From assembly GCF_013394305.1 (NCBI RefSeq), contig NZ_AP019810.1, forward strand, positions 1,276,001 to 1,340,000: DNA of 64,000 nt. Direction: 5' to 3'. Source of the DNA: Enterococcus mundtii. GTDB taxonomy: Bacteria; Bacillota; Bacilli; Lactobacillales; Enterococcaceae. Of the stretch, positions 27,197 through 36,321 are shown in pieces. The position numbers and the translations under genes were made by a program. Below the pieces are notes generated by a model, which was not told the DNA's origin, made no database searches, and was given only the letters and a program-made list of their open reading frames with translations. How positions within the stretch are numbered: position 1 is the first letter of the stretch; every line of letters starts with the position of its first letter.

Positions 27197-28846
27197 TTAT
27201 TTGATACGTAACCGTCGGCGTAAACGAATCATCCCTTGACGTCCTAATAACTTATCTGCGAGACGAAGCTTCAGTGCCAGATACGTATATACCAAACCAC
27301 CCACTCCGGCGACTAAAACAATTAATATTAGTGATTGGAACTTACTGTCTTGGCTCAAGAACATCCCGAAAATCATTTTCGTCAGCCCTGCTGCAAGGAG
27401 CATCAACAGAGTAAGAATAAAAATCAATAAGGTGCGACGCCATACAAATTTCCGATTGAAGCGAGCCACTTGATGGATTTTCTTTAGTATCAGTGAACAA
27501 GAAACGATAAAACCAATCATCGTTGCGAGCAATGGTCCATATACTTCAAAAATACGGATTGCTGGATACTGCAAGACTAATTTTACGAGAAACCCAACCA
27601 GTAAGTATTGGATCGCCGCTTTGTTTTCAAACATCCCTTGAAGCATATTCGATACAAGCATATAAAGTCCTAGAAAAAGACCGACAAAACTTGCTTGGAT
27701 CAATACTTGGCTTCCTAATTGATCTGGTGTATAAAATAAAGTATTCAAAGGGTATGCCAAGAGCATCACACCACACGTTGCAGGAAACATAATAAAGGAA
27801 AACAACTGTAAATTACTGCTTGTTAATTTTGCTAGTCCACGACGATCCTTGATCGTTACCGCTTCCGTGATCAAAGGTAAACCTGTCGCAGCAATCGACG
27901 TCGCTAAAGCAATGACGACCATTGTCAACTTGTCAGGATTCGCACTGAAAATTGAAAAAAGATCCAATAATTGGGCATTGGAATATTCAGTGGTATCCGA
28001 CATGATTTTAATAAATGTAAATTGATCGACTAATTTAAAAATCGTGATCCCTGATCCTACGATGATAAAAGGAATCGCTTCTTTGATCGTATCCAACAAT
28101 AATTCTTTCGTGGCAATGGTCACTTGGTTTTCACTGTACTGCACACGAGCTGCTGTATACGCTTGATGTTTCTTCAAAAAATATAATAAGACAGCCAAGC
28201 TGACGATCATCCCAATAAATGCTGCAAAAGTCGATTGGGTCACCGCAGTTACGTAGTCCCCTGACAGGACTTTCATGATGATGAATGTAGAAAGCAACAG
28301 ATAAAATACGCGCGCAATCTGCTCAACGATTTGCGAAAGTGCATAAGGCATCATTTCCTGATTCCCTTGGAAGTATCCTCGAATAACACTCATACAAGGA
28401 AATACTAATAGTGCTGCACTTAATGAGCGCATGATTGGAATCAATTCTTCCCCACCACCAGAGGCACGAGCTAACCAAGGCGAAGCAAAATACATAAATC
28501 CTGCAAAAAACACCCCTAAAACAGCCATCATTTGCATTGCTCGTAGAAACAACCGGTGAGACGTCCCGTATTCATTCAATGAATTGTAACGTGCGGTTTG
28601 TTTCGCAATGGCAGCTGGAATCCCCGCAGTTGAAATCATTAAGAATAACGCATAAATATTGTACCCCATATTGAATAATCCATTGGCAGCCTTTGCATTT
28701 TCGCCCATCCAAGCATACCAAGGAATAATATAGACTGCGCCCAGTAATCGAGAGATCATATTACTTGCAGTCATCCAAGCAGAACCTCTAGCCATTTTCT
28801 CTTGAACTGTCAAATTTTCTACTGCTGGTTTTCTTTGATTAGTCAT
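27197..28846 (-). CDS. MurJ/YtgP-type lipid II flippase (MOP superfamily)
   Basis: A 549-residue polytopic membrane protein with about 14 predicted helices. It has the polysaccharide-exporter signature near the N-terminus (MARGSAWMTASNMISRLLG) and a long basic cytoplasmic N-terminus. It matches the YtgP/SpoVB branch, whose streptococcal and Bacillus members act as lipid II flippases in peptidoglycan synthesis. A role in another lipid-linked polymer is possible. It is cotranscribed with the RsuA-like gene. Confidence 0.85.
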   Translation of the reverse strand: MTNQRKPAVENLTVQEKMARGSAWMTASNMISRLLGAVYIIPWYAWMGENAKAANGLFNMGYNIYALFLMISTAGIPAAIAKQTARYNSLNEYGTSHRLFLRAMQMMAVLGVFFAGFMYFASPWLARASGGGEELIPIMRSLSAALLVFPCMSVIRGYFQGNQEMMPYALSQIVEQIARVFYLLLSTFIIMKVLSGDYVTAVTQSTFAAFIGMIVSLAVLLYFLKKHQAYTAARVQYSENQVTIATKELLLDTIKEAIPFIIVGSGITIFKLVDQFTFIKIMSDTTEYSNAQLLDLFSIFSANPDKLTMVVIALATSIAATGLPLITEAVTIKDRRGLAKLTSSNLQLFSFIMFPATCGVMLLAYPLNTLFYTPDQLGSQVLIQASFVGLFLGLYMLVSNMLQGMFENKAAIQYLLVGFLVKLVLQYPAIRIFEVYGPLLATMIGFIVSCSLILKKIHQVARFNRKFVWRRTLLIFILTLLMLLAAGLTKMIFGMFLSQDSKFQSLILIVLVAGVGGLVYTYLALKLRLADKLLGRQGMIRLRRRLRIK

Positions 28847-29324
28847 TGATCAGATTCCAACTTTCTTCAAAACATTACTCATATTTTAAGTGTAAATCCA
28901 CAAAGTAGCAATCTTTTTATCGGCTTTTTTTATTTTATATCAGTTAAAGTCTTTACATAATAACTGTTTTATTTTGATTACAGAATGCTCTTGTTCTCTA
29001 TCCTCATTCTTTGGAAACTGGCTTATTTTTTACCAAGGGAGTATTTTCTGTTTTAACATCTTCATTCACCGAACGAAATTAAAATGTGAAAAAATCGCTT
29101 AATTTCTCAGTTGCTTTCTATTTATTTTATTATTTTTAATATATTGGGATTTCTGTAATGAATTATCTCCATCTATTTTTAGGTCCTTTCCTATTTTTCG
29201 GCCTGCCTATTTTTTTGATCTTGTCAACTAATTTTCATTTTTACTTAAATCGTCTGTTCACGAAAATACGTAACAAAAAATATGCTATAATAAACCAAAT
29301 AAATACAAAGTGAGGGATGATTCA
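28847..29324. other. AT-rich divergent intergenic region with murE promoter
   Basis: No gene is evident in about 480 bp. An extended -10 (TGCTATAAT, hexamer 29286-29291) lies just before murE. The rest is very T-rich with no strong repeats. Confidence 0.55.
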
Positions 29325-30827
29325 ATGAGCTTCTCCTTAGAAGATATCCGCAACTTATTGTTAAAAGAAAATCTGTTAAAAGAATTTGTATCACCACAGG
29401 GGTGGCATCTGTATGCTCCAGAAAATAGAGTATTCAAGAAATTAAGTTATGACTCACGTCAGGTCGATGCTGAGACATTATTTTTTTGTAAAGGATTAAA
29501 TTTTAAAGAAGAGTATTTAACTGCCGCAATTGCTCAAGGGCTTAATTACTACGTGGCTGAAGAACCTTATGAGAACGAAGCTTGTGGCATAATCGTGACC
29601 GATATTCGCAAAGCAATGGCAATTCTTTCCATGGCTTTTTATGATTATCCACAAAACAAGATGCTAGTCATCGGATTTACTGGGACTAAAGGTAAAACCA
29701 CCGCTGCATACTTTACCAAGGCCATTTTAGACCATACGACTAACTATAAAACTGCCCTTTTTTCAACTATGAATACCACATTAGACGGCAAGTCTTTTTT
29801 CAAATCTCATCTGACAACACCGGAATCACTCGACTTGTATCGCATGATGGCTGAAGCAGTAGAAAACGGTATGACACATCTTGTCATGGAGGTTTCTTCT
29901 CAAGCCTACAAAACGCAACGTGTTTATGGACTCACTTTAGATGTCGGGATTTTCCTAAATATTTCACCCGATCATATCAGTCCGATCGAACACCCGACGT
30001 TTGATGATTACTTTTATTGCAAACGTCAACTGATCTTAAATTCAAAAAAAGTGATTTTAAATCGTGAAAGTGATTACTTTGATTTATTAGTGGAAACAGG
30101 ACAAGTCCACGGTATTCCTGCCATCACTTACGGACGAGCAGATACTACAGACGTTCAAGTGAAAAGTTTAGAAAATCAAACGCAAGCGTTCGAATTGATC
30201 ACACATGGTTCTGAATTACCTGTTGAAGCAGAATATACGATCAAATTAGCTGGTGGCTTTAATCAAGAAAATGCAGCTAGCGCAATCATTGCAGCGACAT
30301 TAGCGGGTGCTTCGATTTCAGATGCCCAACAAGGACTAAGAGAAGCTAGGGTTCCCGGACGCATGGATCAGTTGACCCATAAAAACGGCTCCCATATATA
30401 TGTTGACTATGCCCATAACTATTTAAGTTTAAAAACATTATTAGCATTTGCTAAGAGTGAGCATCCTAATGGCCGTGTGATCGTCGTTCTAGGAAGTCCA
30501 GGAAACAAAGCGATTTCCCGCAGACAAGACTTTGGAGAAGTCTTGTCAGAAACAGCCGATGTCGTTTTCTTGACCGCAGATGATCCTGCTTTTGAAGATC
30601 CACAAAAAATTGCAGAAGAAATCCATGCAGCGATCACAAATACAGCACTTGCTGTTCATTATGAAATGGACCGTCCGACTGCGATCCAACTAGCATTAGC
30701 AGAAAGCCAGCCAGAAGACTCTGTTGTGATTGCTGGTAAAGGCGTGGATGCCTATCAAAAAGTCGGTGGCGTAGATGAACCTTATGAAGGTGACTATGAC
30801 ATAGCAAAACGCTTGATTGAACAATGA
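29325..30827 (+). CDS. murE: UDP-MurNAc-tripeptide synthetase, lysine type
   Basis: MurE adds the third amino acid to UDP-MurNAc-L-Ala-D-Glu in cytoplasmic peptidoglycan precursor synthesis. The 500-residue protein has the Mur ligase P-loop GFTGTKGKTTAAYF, the MEVSSQAYKTQRV segment and ISPDHI. The substrate loop reads TADDPAFEDP rather than the DNPR of diaminopimelate enzymes, which fits L-lysine. ATG 29325 has GAGGG at good distance; GTG 29310 does not. It is monocistronic with its own promoter and terminator. Confidence 0.92.
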   Translation: MSFSLEDIRNLLLKENLLKEFVSPQGWHLYAPENRVFKKLSYDSRQVDAETLFFCKGLNFKEEYLTAAIAQGLNYYVAEEPYENEACGIIVTDIRKAMAILSMAFYDYPQNKMLVIGFTGTKGKTTAAYFTKAILDHTTNYKTALFSTMNTTLDGKSFFKSHLTTPESLDLYRMMAEAVENGMTHLVMEVSSQAYKTQRVYGLTLDVGIFLNISPDHISPIEHPTFDDYFYCKRQLILNSKKVILNRESDYFDLLVETGQVHGIPAITYGRADTTDVQVKSLENQTQAFELITHGSELPVEAEYTIKLAGGFNQENAASAIIAATLAGASISDAQQGLREARVPGRMDQLTHKNGSHIYVDYAHNYLSLKTLLAFAKSEHPNGRVIVVLGSPGNKAISRRQDFGEVLSETADVVFLTADDPAFEDPQKIAEEIHAAITNTALAVHYEMDRPTAIQLALAESQPEDSVVIAGKGVDAYQKVGGVDEPYEGDYDIAKRLIEQ

Positions 30828-30874
30828 TTGATTTACAGAAAAAGCAGATTTTCTAATTTAGACACTTAACAACA

Positions 30875-30931
30875 ACTAAAAAACCAACTCATCATGAGCT
30901 TTCCTTTTTTATGATGAGTTGGCTTTTTTAG
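30875..30931 (+). terminator. Terminator after murE
   Basis: 12-bp core stem (30884-30895 with 30911-30922), extended by A/T pairs, ending in a T tract. Confidence 0.88.
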
Positions 30932-30969
30932 TTGGTTAGTTCCATGATTTTTGACGTGAGGGGAAGTGA

Positions 30970-31233
30970 ATGATTTTTTCTGTGGATTCTTGTCTTTCAA
31001 TATTTTTGTATGAGCCTTTGCTTTCAAATTATCGAGAGACTGTCATTTCGAATCATCGGCTTTGCTTGTATAGATACTCAAGTTTTTTTGTTTATTGGAT
31101 TTGTTTATTGGATTTGTTTCTTTCATTTCTTTTACTTGTCCTCCTTTTTCTAAACCTCTTTATTTCATACTTATGTCTAGTATACGGAGGATTTCCCACA
31201 TATTTGTCCTTTTTTTTCTGTTATTTGATATAA
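30970..31233 (+). CDS. Doubtful small hydrophobic ORF (87 aa)
   Basis: An ORF in a T-rich spacer. A GAGGGGAAGTGA ribosome-like site directly precedes ATG 30970, and the product would have a strongly hydrophobic middle. The Phe/Leu/Tyr/Ser content is just what T-rich noncoding DNA would give, and no family resemblance is seen. The spacer from 31234 to 31567 holds nothing I can support. Confidence 0.2.
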   Translation: MIFSVDSCLSIFLYEPLLSNYRETVISNHRLCLYRYSSFFVYWICLLDLFLSFLLLVLLFLNLFISYLCLVYGGFPTYLSFFFCYLI

Positions 31234-31567
31234 ATATCAAGCATCATTGAGTTGCCATCGACCATTTTTACATCTTTTTATGACTGTCCATATATGAACT
31301 AGGCTATTCCCCTTATTTTTAGAATGTTGCACTTTTGACTATCTTGGCAATTGAAATATCGTGGCTTGCTTTAAGAGGGGGAGCAACTGTTTTCTAATAT
31401 TCCCTTGCCTTACTTTGATCGTGTTCTCCCTCTAGAAGTAACTTCGTAGGTTCTATTGACTAATAGATATCTATTTTTTTGTATACAAGGTTATTTTTAC
31501 AAGCTTCCCCCAATTTTCTCATTATTCAACATATATAGGCTTTTCTTTTTTCATAACAACTCACTAA

Positions 31568-31608
31568 AAAACTCAGTTACCATCTCTAACGAATGGCAAC
31601 TGAGTTTT
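31568..31608. terminator. Terminator after the cellobiose PTS operon
   Basis: 16-base stem with one mismatch (31568-31583 with 31593-31608), flanked by A and T tracts. Confidence 0.8.
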
Positions 31609-31619
31609 CTTTTGAATCA

Positions 31620-32975
31620 CTATGCCACTGAACCTTCTCTTGCTAATTCTGCGGCTTTTTCTTGTTCTTCAGTCAATAATTTATTGTCATAAAACTTGAT
31701 GAATGGCAACCAGATGATAAAGCCGAGAATCGCACATAAGACGGCTAAGACAGCGGCTTTCCAATCACCTCCACTACCAACAAAGGCGCCGATCCCTACC
31801 GGTGAAGGCCAAGGCATTTGGGCTAACATTGGTCGAACAATTTCTAGTTTGATGGCAAAGTATGCTAATGATGCGGATGCCATCGGTGCTAAGAAAAACG
31901 GTACTGCCAGGTAAGGATTATAAACGATCGGCATCCCGAAAATGATTGGTTCATTGATATTGAAAATCCCTGGTACTAATGAAGCTTTTCCTAATACTTT
32001 TAACTGATCGGATTTTGCCATAAAAGCAATAAAGATAATTAATCCTAATGTCGCCCCAGAACCACCAACTGTTACATAAGAGTTATTAAATTCGCCGGCT
32101 AAAGGATAATTTGCACCTTGGGCATTCGCTGCCATGTTCGCTAAAACGATTGGTGTCAAGAATGAGGTAATAATGTTCGCCCCATGAATCCCTACGATCC
32201 ATAATGCGTGGATCAAGAAATAAATGATCATGATCCCTATCCACGTATTCGTTAATTCTGTTACAAATCCAAATGGAATAGCGATCATTTTGAAAATATC
32301 TGTTCCTAACGCAACTAATGTGCCATTGACAAGCATCACCACAAAGGCAATCACAAACGTTGGGATCAATGCGGTAAAGGAACGTGAAACCCCAGGTGGT
32401 ACAACATCTGGCATCTTGATGACCCAGTTGCGTTTTACACACATACAATACAACTCAACTGCAATGTAAGACATGATGATGGCGGTAAAAATGCCTGACG
32501 TACCCAGACGTTCGACAAATGCGCCCATACGTACCCCACTAACCACAGTTTCTGCATCGGTCATACTAGAGATCAAGCTGATTTTTCCGTCTGAAATGAT
32601 CAACTCTGGAATACACATGAAGAAAGCAAAAACAGATAATAGCGCGCCAGTTAAAGGATTGACATTCAGTGCTTGTTCATCTCTTTCGATCGACGTTAAT
32701 TCATAAGCAAATACAATAGCAAAATAAATAGATAATATCCCCATCGTCATCGTATTGACGATCATATACAAGTCGCTGACTTTAAAGAAAGTTGCATTGA
32801 AAAATCCTTCTAAAAACGGAAATGGTAACGGTAAAATATTCAAAACTAAAAACATCGAACCTACGATCGTAAAAGGAATCGACGCCATCCCAGCAGCCAT
32901 TACTGCGCGTACGATCTTGAATTGTGCCACTTTCCCCATCGGTCCCATCAAATATTTCTGTAGAAAATCAAACAT
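31620..32975 (-). CDS. PTS EIIC component, lactose/cellobiose family
   Basis: A 451-residue membrane permease of the Lac-type PTS (CelB-like) with about ten predicted helices. The conserved substrate region reads PGIFNINEPIIFGMPIVYNPYLAVPF. It is the last gene of the operon encoding EIIB, a PRD regulator, EIIA and a small membrane protein. Cellobiose or another beta-glucoside is the likely substrate. It has no fused EIIB domain. Confidence 0.91.
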   Translation of the reverse strand: MFDFLQKYLMGPMGKVAQFKIVRAVMAAGMASIPFTIVGSMFLVLNILPLPFPFLEGFFNATFFKVSDLYMIVNTMTMGILSIYFAIVFAYELTSIERDEQALNVNPLTGALLSVFAFFMCIPELIISDGKISLISSMTDAETVVSGVRMGAFVERLGTSGIFTAIIMSYIAVELYCMCVKRNWVIKMPDVVPPGVSRSFTALIPTFVIAFVVMLVNGTLVALGTDIFKMIAIPFGFVTELTNTWIGIMIIYFLIHALWIVGIHGANIITSFLTPIVLANMAANAQGANYPLAGEFNNSYVTVGGSGATLGLIIFIAFMAKSDQLKVLGKASLVPGIFNINEPIIFGMPIVYNPYLAVPFFLAPMASASLAYFAIKLEIVRPMLAQMPWPSPVGIGAFVGSGGDWKAAVLAVLCAILGFIIWLPFIKFYDNKLLTEEQEKAAELAREGSVA

Positions 32976-33494
32976 CTATTTACTCCCCTTTCCAAAATGT
33001 ACTACACGTTCATACTCTTTGATTCGTTGATAGTGACGATCCGTATTTGCATGGATTTTATTCAAGCGTCGCTGACAAAACAGACAGATCAGTAGCCCAC
33101 TAGCAATCACAAACAGAATCAATGCTTGTCCATTTGAACCATCCGCCATAAAAGGAAACAATTGAGAATATCCTGGTGAAAATACTGCTAATAGGAGAAA
33201 TACATTGGTTACCGCTTGCAATCGGAAATAATTTCGAGTAACCGTTGCATTATTTTTATGTGTACGATAGAGTGCCACTTGTTCTGCGACGACTGGTAAA
33301 AGAAAGAATAATAGCCCTAATGGTACCCAAAACATCTTGCTACTCGCAAGGAGTAAGGAAACCAGCCAGTAAAGATTGGTAAAAAAGAAACCAGCTGTCA
33401 AATAGCGAATAATCAGATAGCGATTAAAATATAAGACTTTCAAACTAAATGCTTTTTTCTCTAACTCCCGTTGTTTTTTCTCAGCTTCACTCAT
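32976..33494 (-). CDS. Hypothetical membrane protein in the PTS operon
   Basis: A 172-residue protein with a charged N-terminus (MSEAEKKQRELEKKAF), about four hydrophobic segments and a basic C-terminus. I do not recognise the family. It lies between the EIIA gene and the EIIC gene, directly abutting the latter, so it belongs to the PTS operon. A role in transport or assembly is only a guess. Confidence 0.75.
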   Translation of the reverse strand: MSEAEKKQRELEKKAFSLKVLYFNRYLIIRYLTAGFFFTNLYWLVSLLLASSKMFWVPLGLLFFLLPVVAEQVALYRTHKNNATVTRNYFRLQAVTNVFLLLAVFSPGYSQLFPFMADGSNGQALILFVIASGLLICLFCQRRLNKIHANTDRHYQRIKEYERVVHFGKGSK

Positions 33495-33514
33495 TTTCCC
33501 ACCTCCGTTCTTGT

Positions 33515-33838
33515 TTATTTTTGATATAAGTAACTCATCTCTTTTGCCACTTCCAACAAAGTCATCGTCGTCATCAGATGATCTTGCGCATGGACCATGA
33601 TGATTTCCATTTCGATCTTTTGCCCACTTGCATATTCTTTCAATAAATGCGTTTGTGACCTATGGGCTTCCAAAATCTCCTGATTCGCTTCATTTAGCTT
33701 TTCTTCAGCTTCTGTGAAGCTTTCTGCTCGTAACAAAGCAAATGCCTCGTGGATCAATGTTCGTGCATTGCCACTGTGAAAAATAATATCAAATGCGGTC
33801 ACTTGGAGCTCTTCACTCGTCATTTTCTCCGTCATCAA
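33515..33838 (-). CDS. PTS EIIA component, lactose/cellobiose family
   Basis: A 107-residue helical phosphocarrier. The phosphorylated histidine is His83 in VHAQDHLMT. It receives phosphate from HPr and passes it to the separate EIIB encoded at the start of the operon. Family length is normal (about 105). Confidence 0.91.
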   Translation of the reverse strand: MMTEKMTSEELQVTAFDIIFHSGNARTLIHEAFALLRAESFTEAEEKLNEANQEILEAHRSQTHLLKEYASGQKIEMEIIMVHAQDHLMTTMTLLEVAKEMSYLYQK

Positions 33839-33847
33839 GACGCCTCC

Positions 33848-35827
33848 TTAGTAAATCATTTTCATAAATTGTTGATTAAAGTTTTCAAACGTTGGTTCAG
33901 CTAAAATCAGCTGCTGTAGATCCAATCGATCAATAAATTTTACGATTGCCTTCGTTACAACAGTGATTCCTTCATTCTCGATACAAGAAGGAGAGACTAG
34001 AAAGACAAAATGGAGCGCCCCTTGTTCATCCCATGCCATCCCATCAGGAATGATCCCCACTGCAATTTTAGCAGTAACCCCCACTGGGATCGCTGGATGC
34101 GGGACAACTACTTGTTCACTGAAAATGATTTGCCCCATTTTCTCACGACGTTTGATTTGGTGAGACATCTCAGACGTATAATTCTCCGTTTCATCTTCTT
34201 GTAAAAGTGCCAACAATTCAGCGATCACTTGATCTTTTGTTGGTGCTGAAGAATAGACTTTAAACCATTTTTTTGAAATCTGCTCTTCGTAAAATGCCCT
34301 CTTTTCTTTCATGAGTGAGACAGATTCTTGAGGCTTCACGAAACAACTTGGGCGATGTTCTTCAATCACTTTACGGATTTTTTGAACATCTTGATCATTC
34401 AAGAAAACACTGACATGAAGAACAGGGACTTTGAAAAACATCGTTGATAAATCAATGGAAGAAATAATCAAATCAACATTTTCTAACGACTGTTCATCGA
34501 TTTCGTAATAGCCTTTCACTTGATTCACTGCAATATTTTTTCCAAATTCACTCAACACTCGATTTTTTAGCAATTGCGCACTTCCATAGCCAGTCGCACA
34601 AATGATCAATGCCTGTAGTTTACAATCTACCTTATTTTTTTCAATTGCTGCCATTAAATGAAGCGCTAAATACGCCCATTCATCCTCATTGATTTTATAA
34701 CCTTTCAGCGAAGGCATTTGACCAAAATAGTGTTTGGTTAATTCAAATGCTCTCGGATCTTCTTTTTTGATTTCTTTTGTTAAAGGATTTTCCAGAGCGA
34801 TTCCTCGCTCTAAGCGAACCAGCATCGGTTCTAAATGATTGAGTAAGCCATTCCTGAATTGATAATCCTCGACGATGGACTGCCCCAGAACCTGAGCTAA
34901 CTCTTTAAGAACTGACATTAACTCTGTCACTAACTTCTGATTCTCCCTTTTATGATTTTGATTCGATTTAGCCATCAAATGTAACGCTAAATAAGCAATT
35001 TCATCTTTTGGGAAACGAACATTCATTATAGACTCGATCCGTCTGGTTATCTTCTTAGCTGCTTGATATTCGGTCTCATGGATTTCTTCTCCAGTGATTT
35101 CAGGTACTTGTATCTCAAAACCAGCTCGCATTCGCTTGATTGCCAATGCTAAATGTAACGCTAAATTTTGTATCACAAAATCGGACACCTTCAATTTGGA
35201 TTCACGAATCTCGTCCAAGATGACGATCACTAATTCTTCAAAATTGATTTCCTTGAAAAATTGACTGTTACCGAGATATTCTTTTAAAGAATTGGTATAC
35301 TTATTTCCAAAAAAGGTATCCATGATCACATGTCGCTTGTCCTGTTCTTGACCCTCGATCCACATTCCCTGCTTATGTTTCGACACAATTTTCAACGAAT
35401 ATTCGGCGATCTTCTCTTTGATTTCTTGGATATCATTCACTAAACTCGAACGGCTGATATATAACTCTTCTGCCAAATCATCGATCACGATTGCGCGATC
35501 TTCCAAAAGTAGTTTATTTAAAATGTACTTTTTTCGATCTTCTGAACCATAAAACTCAGTCACCTGATCACCATATTCGACAGTTACTTCTCGTTGCTTT
35601 AAAAACAGGGCAAAAGCAAGCTTGTTGATGATCTCTAGTTGATACCCTTGCCCTTGCTTGGCGATGAGTCTTCCGCCATTGTTTTCGATCACTTCATTCA
35701 ATGTTTTTAAATAGTTGCGAATCGTACGGTCAGATAATAATAATTCAGAAGCGAGGTACTGGCTCGTGAGGTATTCTCCTTGATGATCAATCAATTGCCG
35801 CAATAACTCTTTTTCTGTTTGTTTCAT
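33848..35827 (-). CDS. BglG/LicR-type PRD transcription activator
   Basis: A 659-residue multidomain regulator: two N-terminal helix-turn-helix regions (LLSDRTIRNYLKTLNEVI and ELYISRSSLVNDIQEI), two PRD domains with the conserved histidines in NLALHLALAI, YLALHLMAKS and YLALHLMAAIE, an EIIB-like domain (ALIICATGYGSAQLL) and a C-terminal EIIA-like domain with VVPHPAIP. LicR/CelR-type proteins activate the adjacent PTS operon and are controlled by PTS phosphorylation. It sits between EIIB and EIIA of that operon. Confidence 0.91.
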   Translation of the reverse strand: MKQTEKELLRQLIDHQGEYLTSQYLASELLLSDRTIRNYLKTLNEVIENNGGRLIAKQGQGYQLEIINKLAFALFLKQREVTVEYGDQVTEFYGSEDRKKYILNKLLLEDRAIVIDDLAEELYISRSSLVNDIQEIKEKIAEYSLKIVSKHKQGMWIEGQEQDKRHVIMDTFFGNKYTNSLKEYLGNSQFFKEINFEELVIVILDEIRESKLKVSDFVIQNLALHLALAIKRMRAGFEIQVPEITGEEIHETEYQAAKKITRRIESIMNVRFPKDEIAYLALHLMAKSNQNHKRENQKLVTELMSVLKELAQVLGQSIVEDYQFRNGLLNHLEPMLVRLERGIALENPLTKEIKKEDPRAFELTKHYFGQMPSLKGYKINEDEWAYLALHLMAAIEKNKVDCKLQALIICATGYGSAQLLKNRVLSEFGKNIAVNQVKGYYEIDEQSLENVDLIISSIDLSTMFFKVPVLHVSVFLNDQDVQKIRKVIEEHRPSCFVKPQESVSLMKEKRAFYEEQISKKWFKVYSSAPTKDQVIAELLALLQEDETENYTSEMSHQIKRREKMGQIIFSEQVVVPHPAIPVGVTAKIAVGIIPDGMAWDEQGALHFVFLVSPSCIENEGITVVTKAIVKFIDRLDLQQLILAEPTFENFNQQFMKMIY

Positions 35828-35847
35828 TATTATCTTCCCCTATTCGT

Positions 35848-36162
35848 CTATATATTTTCCTCAATCAGCTCCGCTAATTTTTGGATACCTGTAGGGATAG
35901 GAACATACGCTTGGAATGGTATACTTACGACCGGTTTCCCTACTGTTTTTCCTAGTTTAACAAATTTATCCAAGTACATTGTTGTTTGAGGACTGATCAA
36001 GAACAAATCGAAATCACTTGTCTTGATTTGGTTGTCCCCTTCAGTTGCAGAAACCGCATCAACAAATACTTCTTCCCCTTTTCCTTTAAAATATTCTGTT
36101 GTTTTTGATGCCATCATCGAAGAAGACATTCCTGCGGCACAAATAATCAATGCTTTTTTCAT
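35848..36162 (-). CDS. PTS EIIB component, lactose/cellobiose family
   Basis: A 104-residue cytoplasmic EIIB with the phosphorylated cysteine Cys8 in ALIICAAGMSSSMMA. ATG 36162 was chosen because AGGAG lies eight bases upstream; the frame could extend to GTG 36171, which overlaps that site. It is the first gene of the PTS operon. Confidence 0.9.
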   Translation of the reverse strand: MKKALIICAAGMSSSMMASKTTEYFKGKGEEVFVDAVSATEGDNQIKTSDFDLFLISPQTTMYLDKFVKLGKTVGKPVVSIPFQAYVPIPTGIQKLAELIEENI

Positions 36163-36204
36163 TACGATCACTCCTCTAATTTTTTAATTGGATTTCTTAT
36201 ATTC

Positions 36205-36233
36205 ACTATAAAATGAAATCGCTTTCTTTTCAA
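36205..36233 (-). promoter_or_regulatory. PTS operon promoter with cre site in the spacer
   Basis: Minus strand: -35 TTGAAA (36228-36233), 17-bp spacer, -10 TATAGT (36205-36210). A cre-consensus site (plus strand TGAAATCGCTTTCT, 36214-36227) fills the spacer, so CcpA binding would block RNA polymerase directly. Confidence 0.72.
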
Positions 36234-36280
36234 AATAGATTTTTCCGTATCGCTTAGGAAAATAGTTATAAGATTACGTA

Positions 36281-36313
36281 CAAAAAAGAAGTCACACAGT
36301 TGTGCAACTTCTT
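36281..36313 (-). terminator. Terminator after the surface repeat protein gene
   Basis: Seven-base outer stem (36286-36292 with 36307-36313) plus an inner CACA/TGTG stem, with T residues following on the minus strand. Confidence 0.7.
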
Positions 36314-36321
36314 CTTATCAA

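Noticed and set aside
31456-31692. 78-residue plus-strand ORF
   Set aside because: It overlaps the PTS terminator hairpin and the 3' end of the EIIC gene; T-rich composition explains it.
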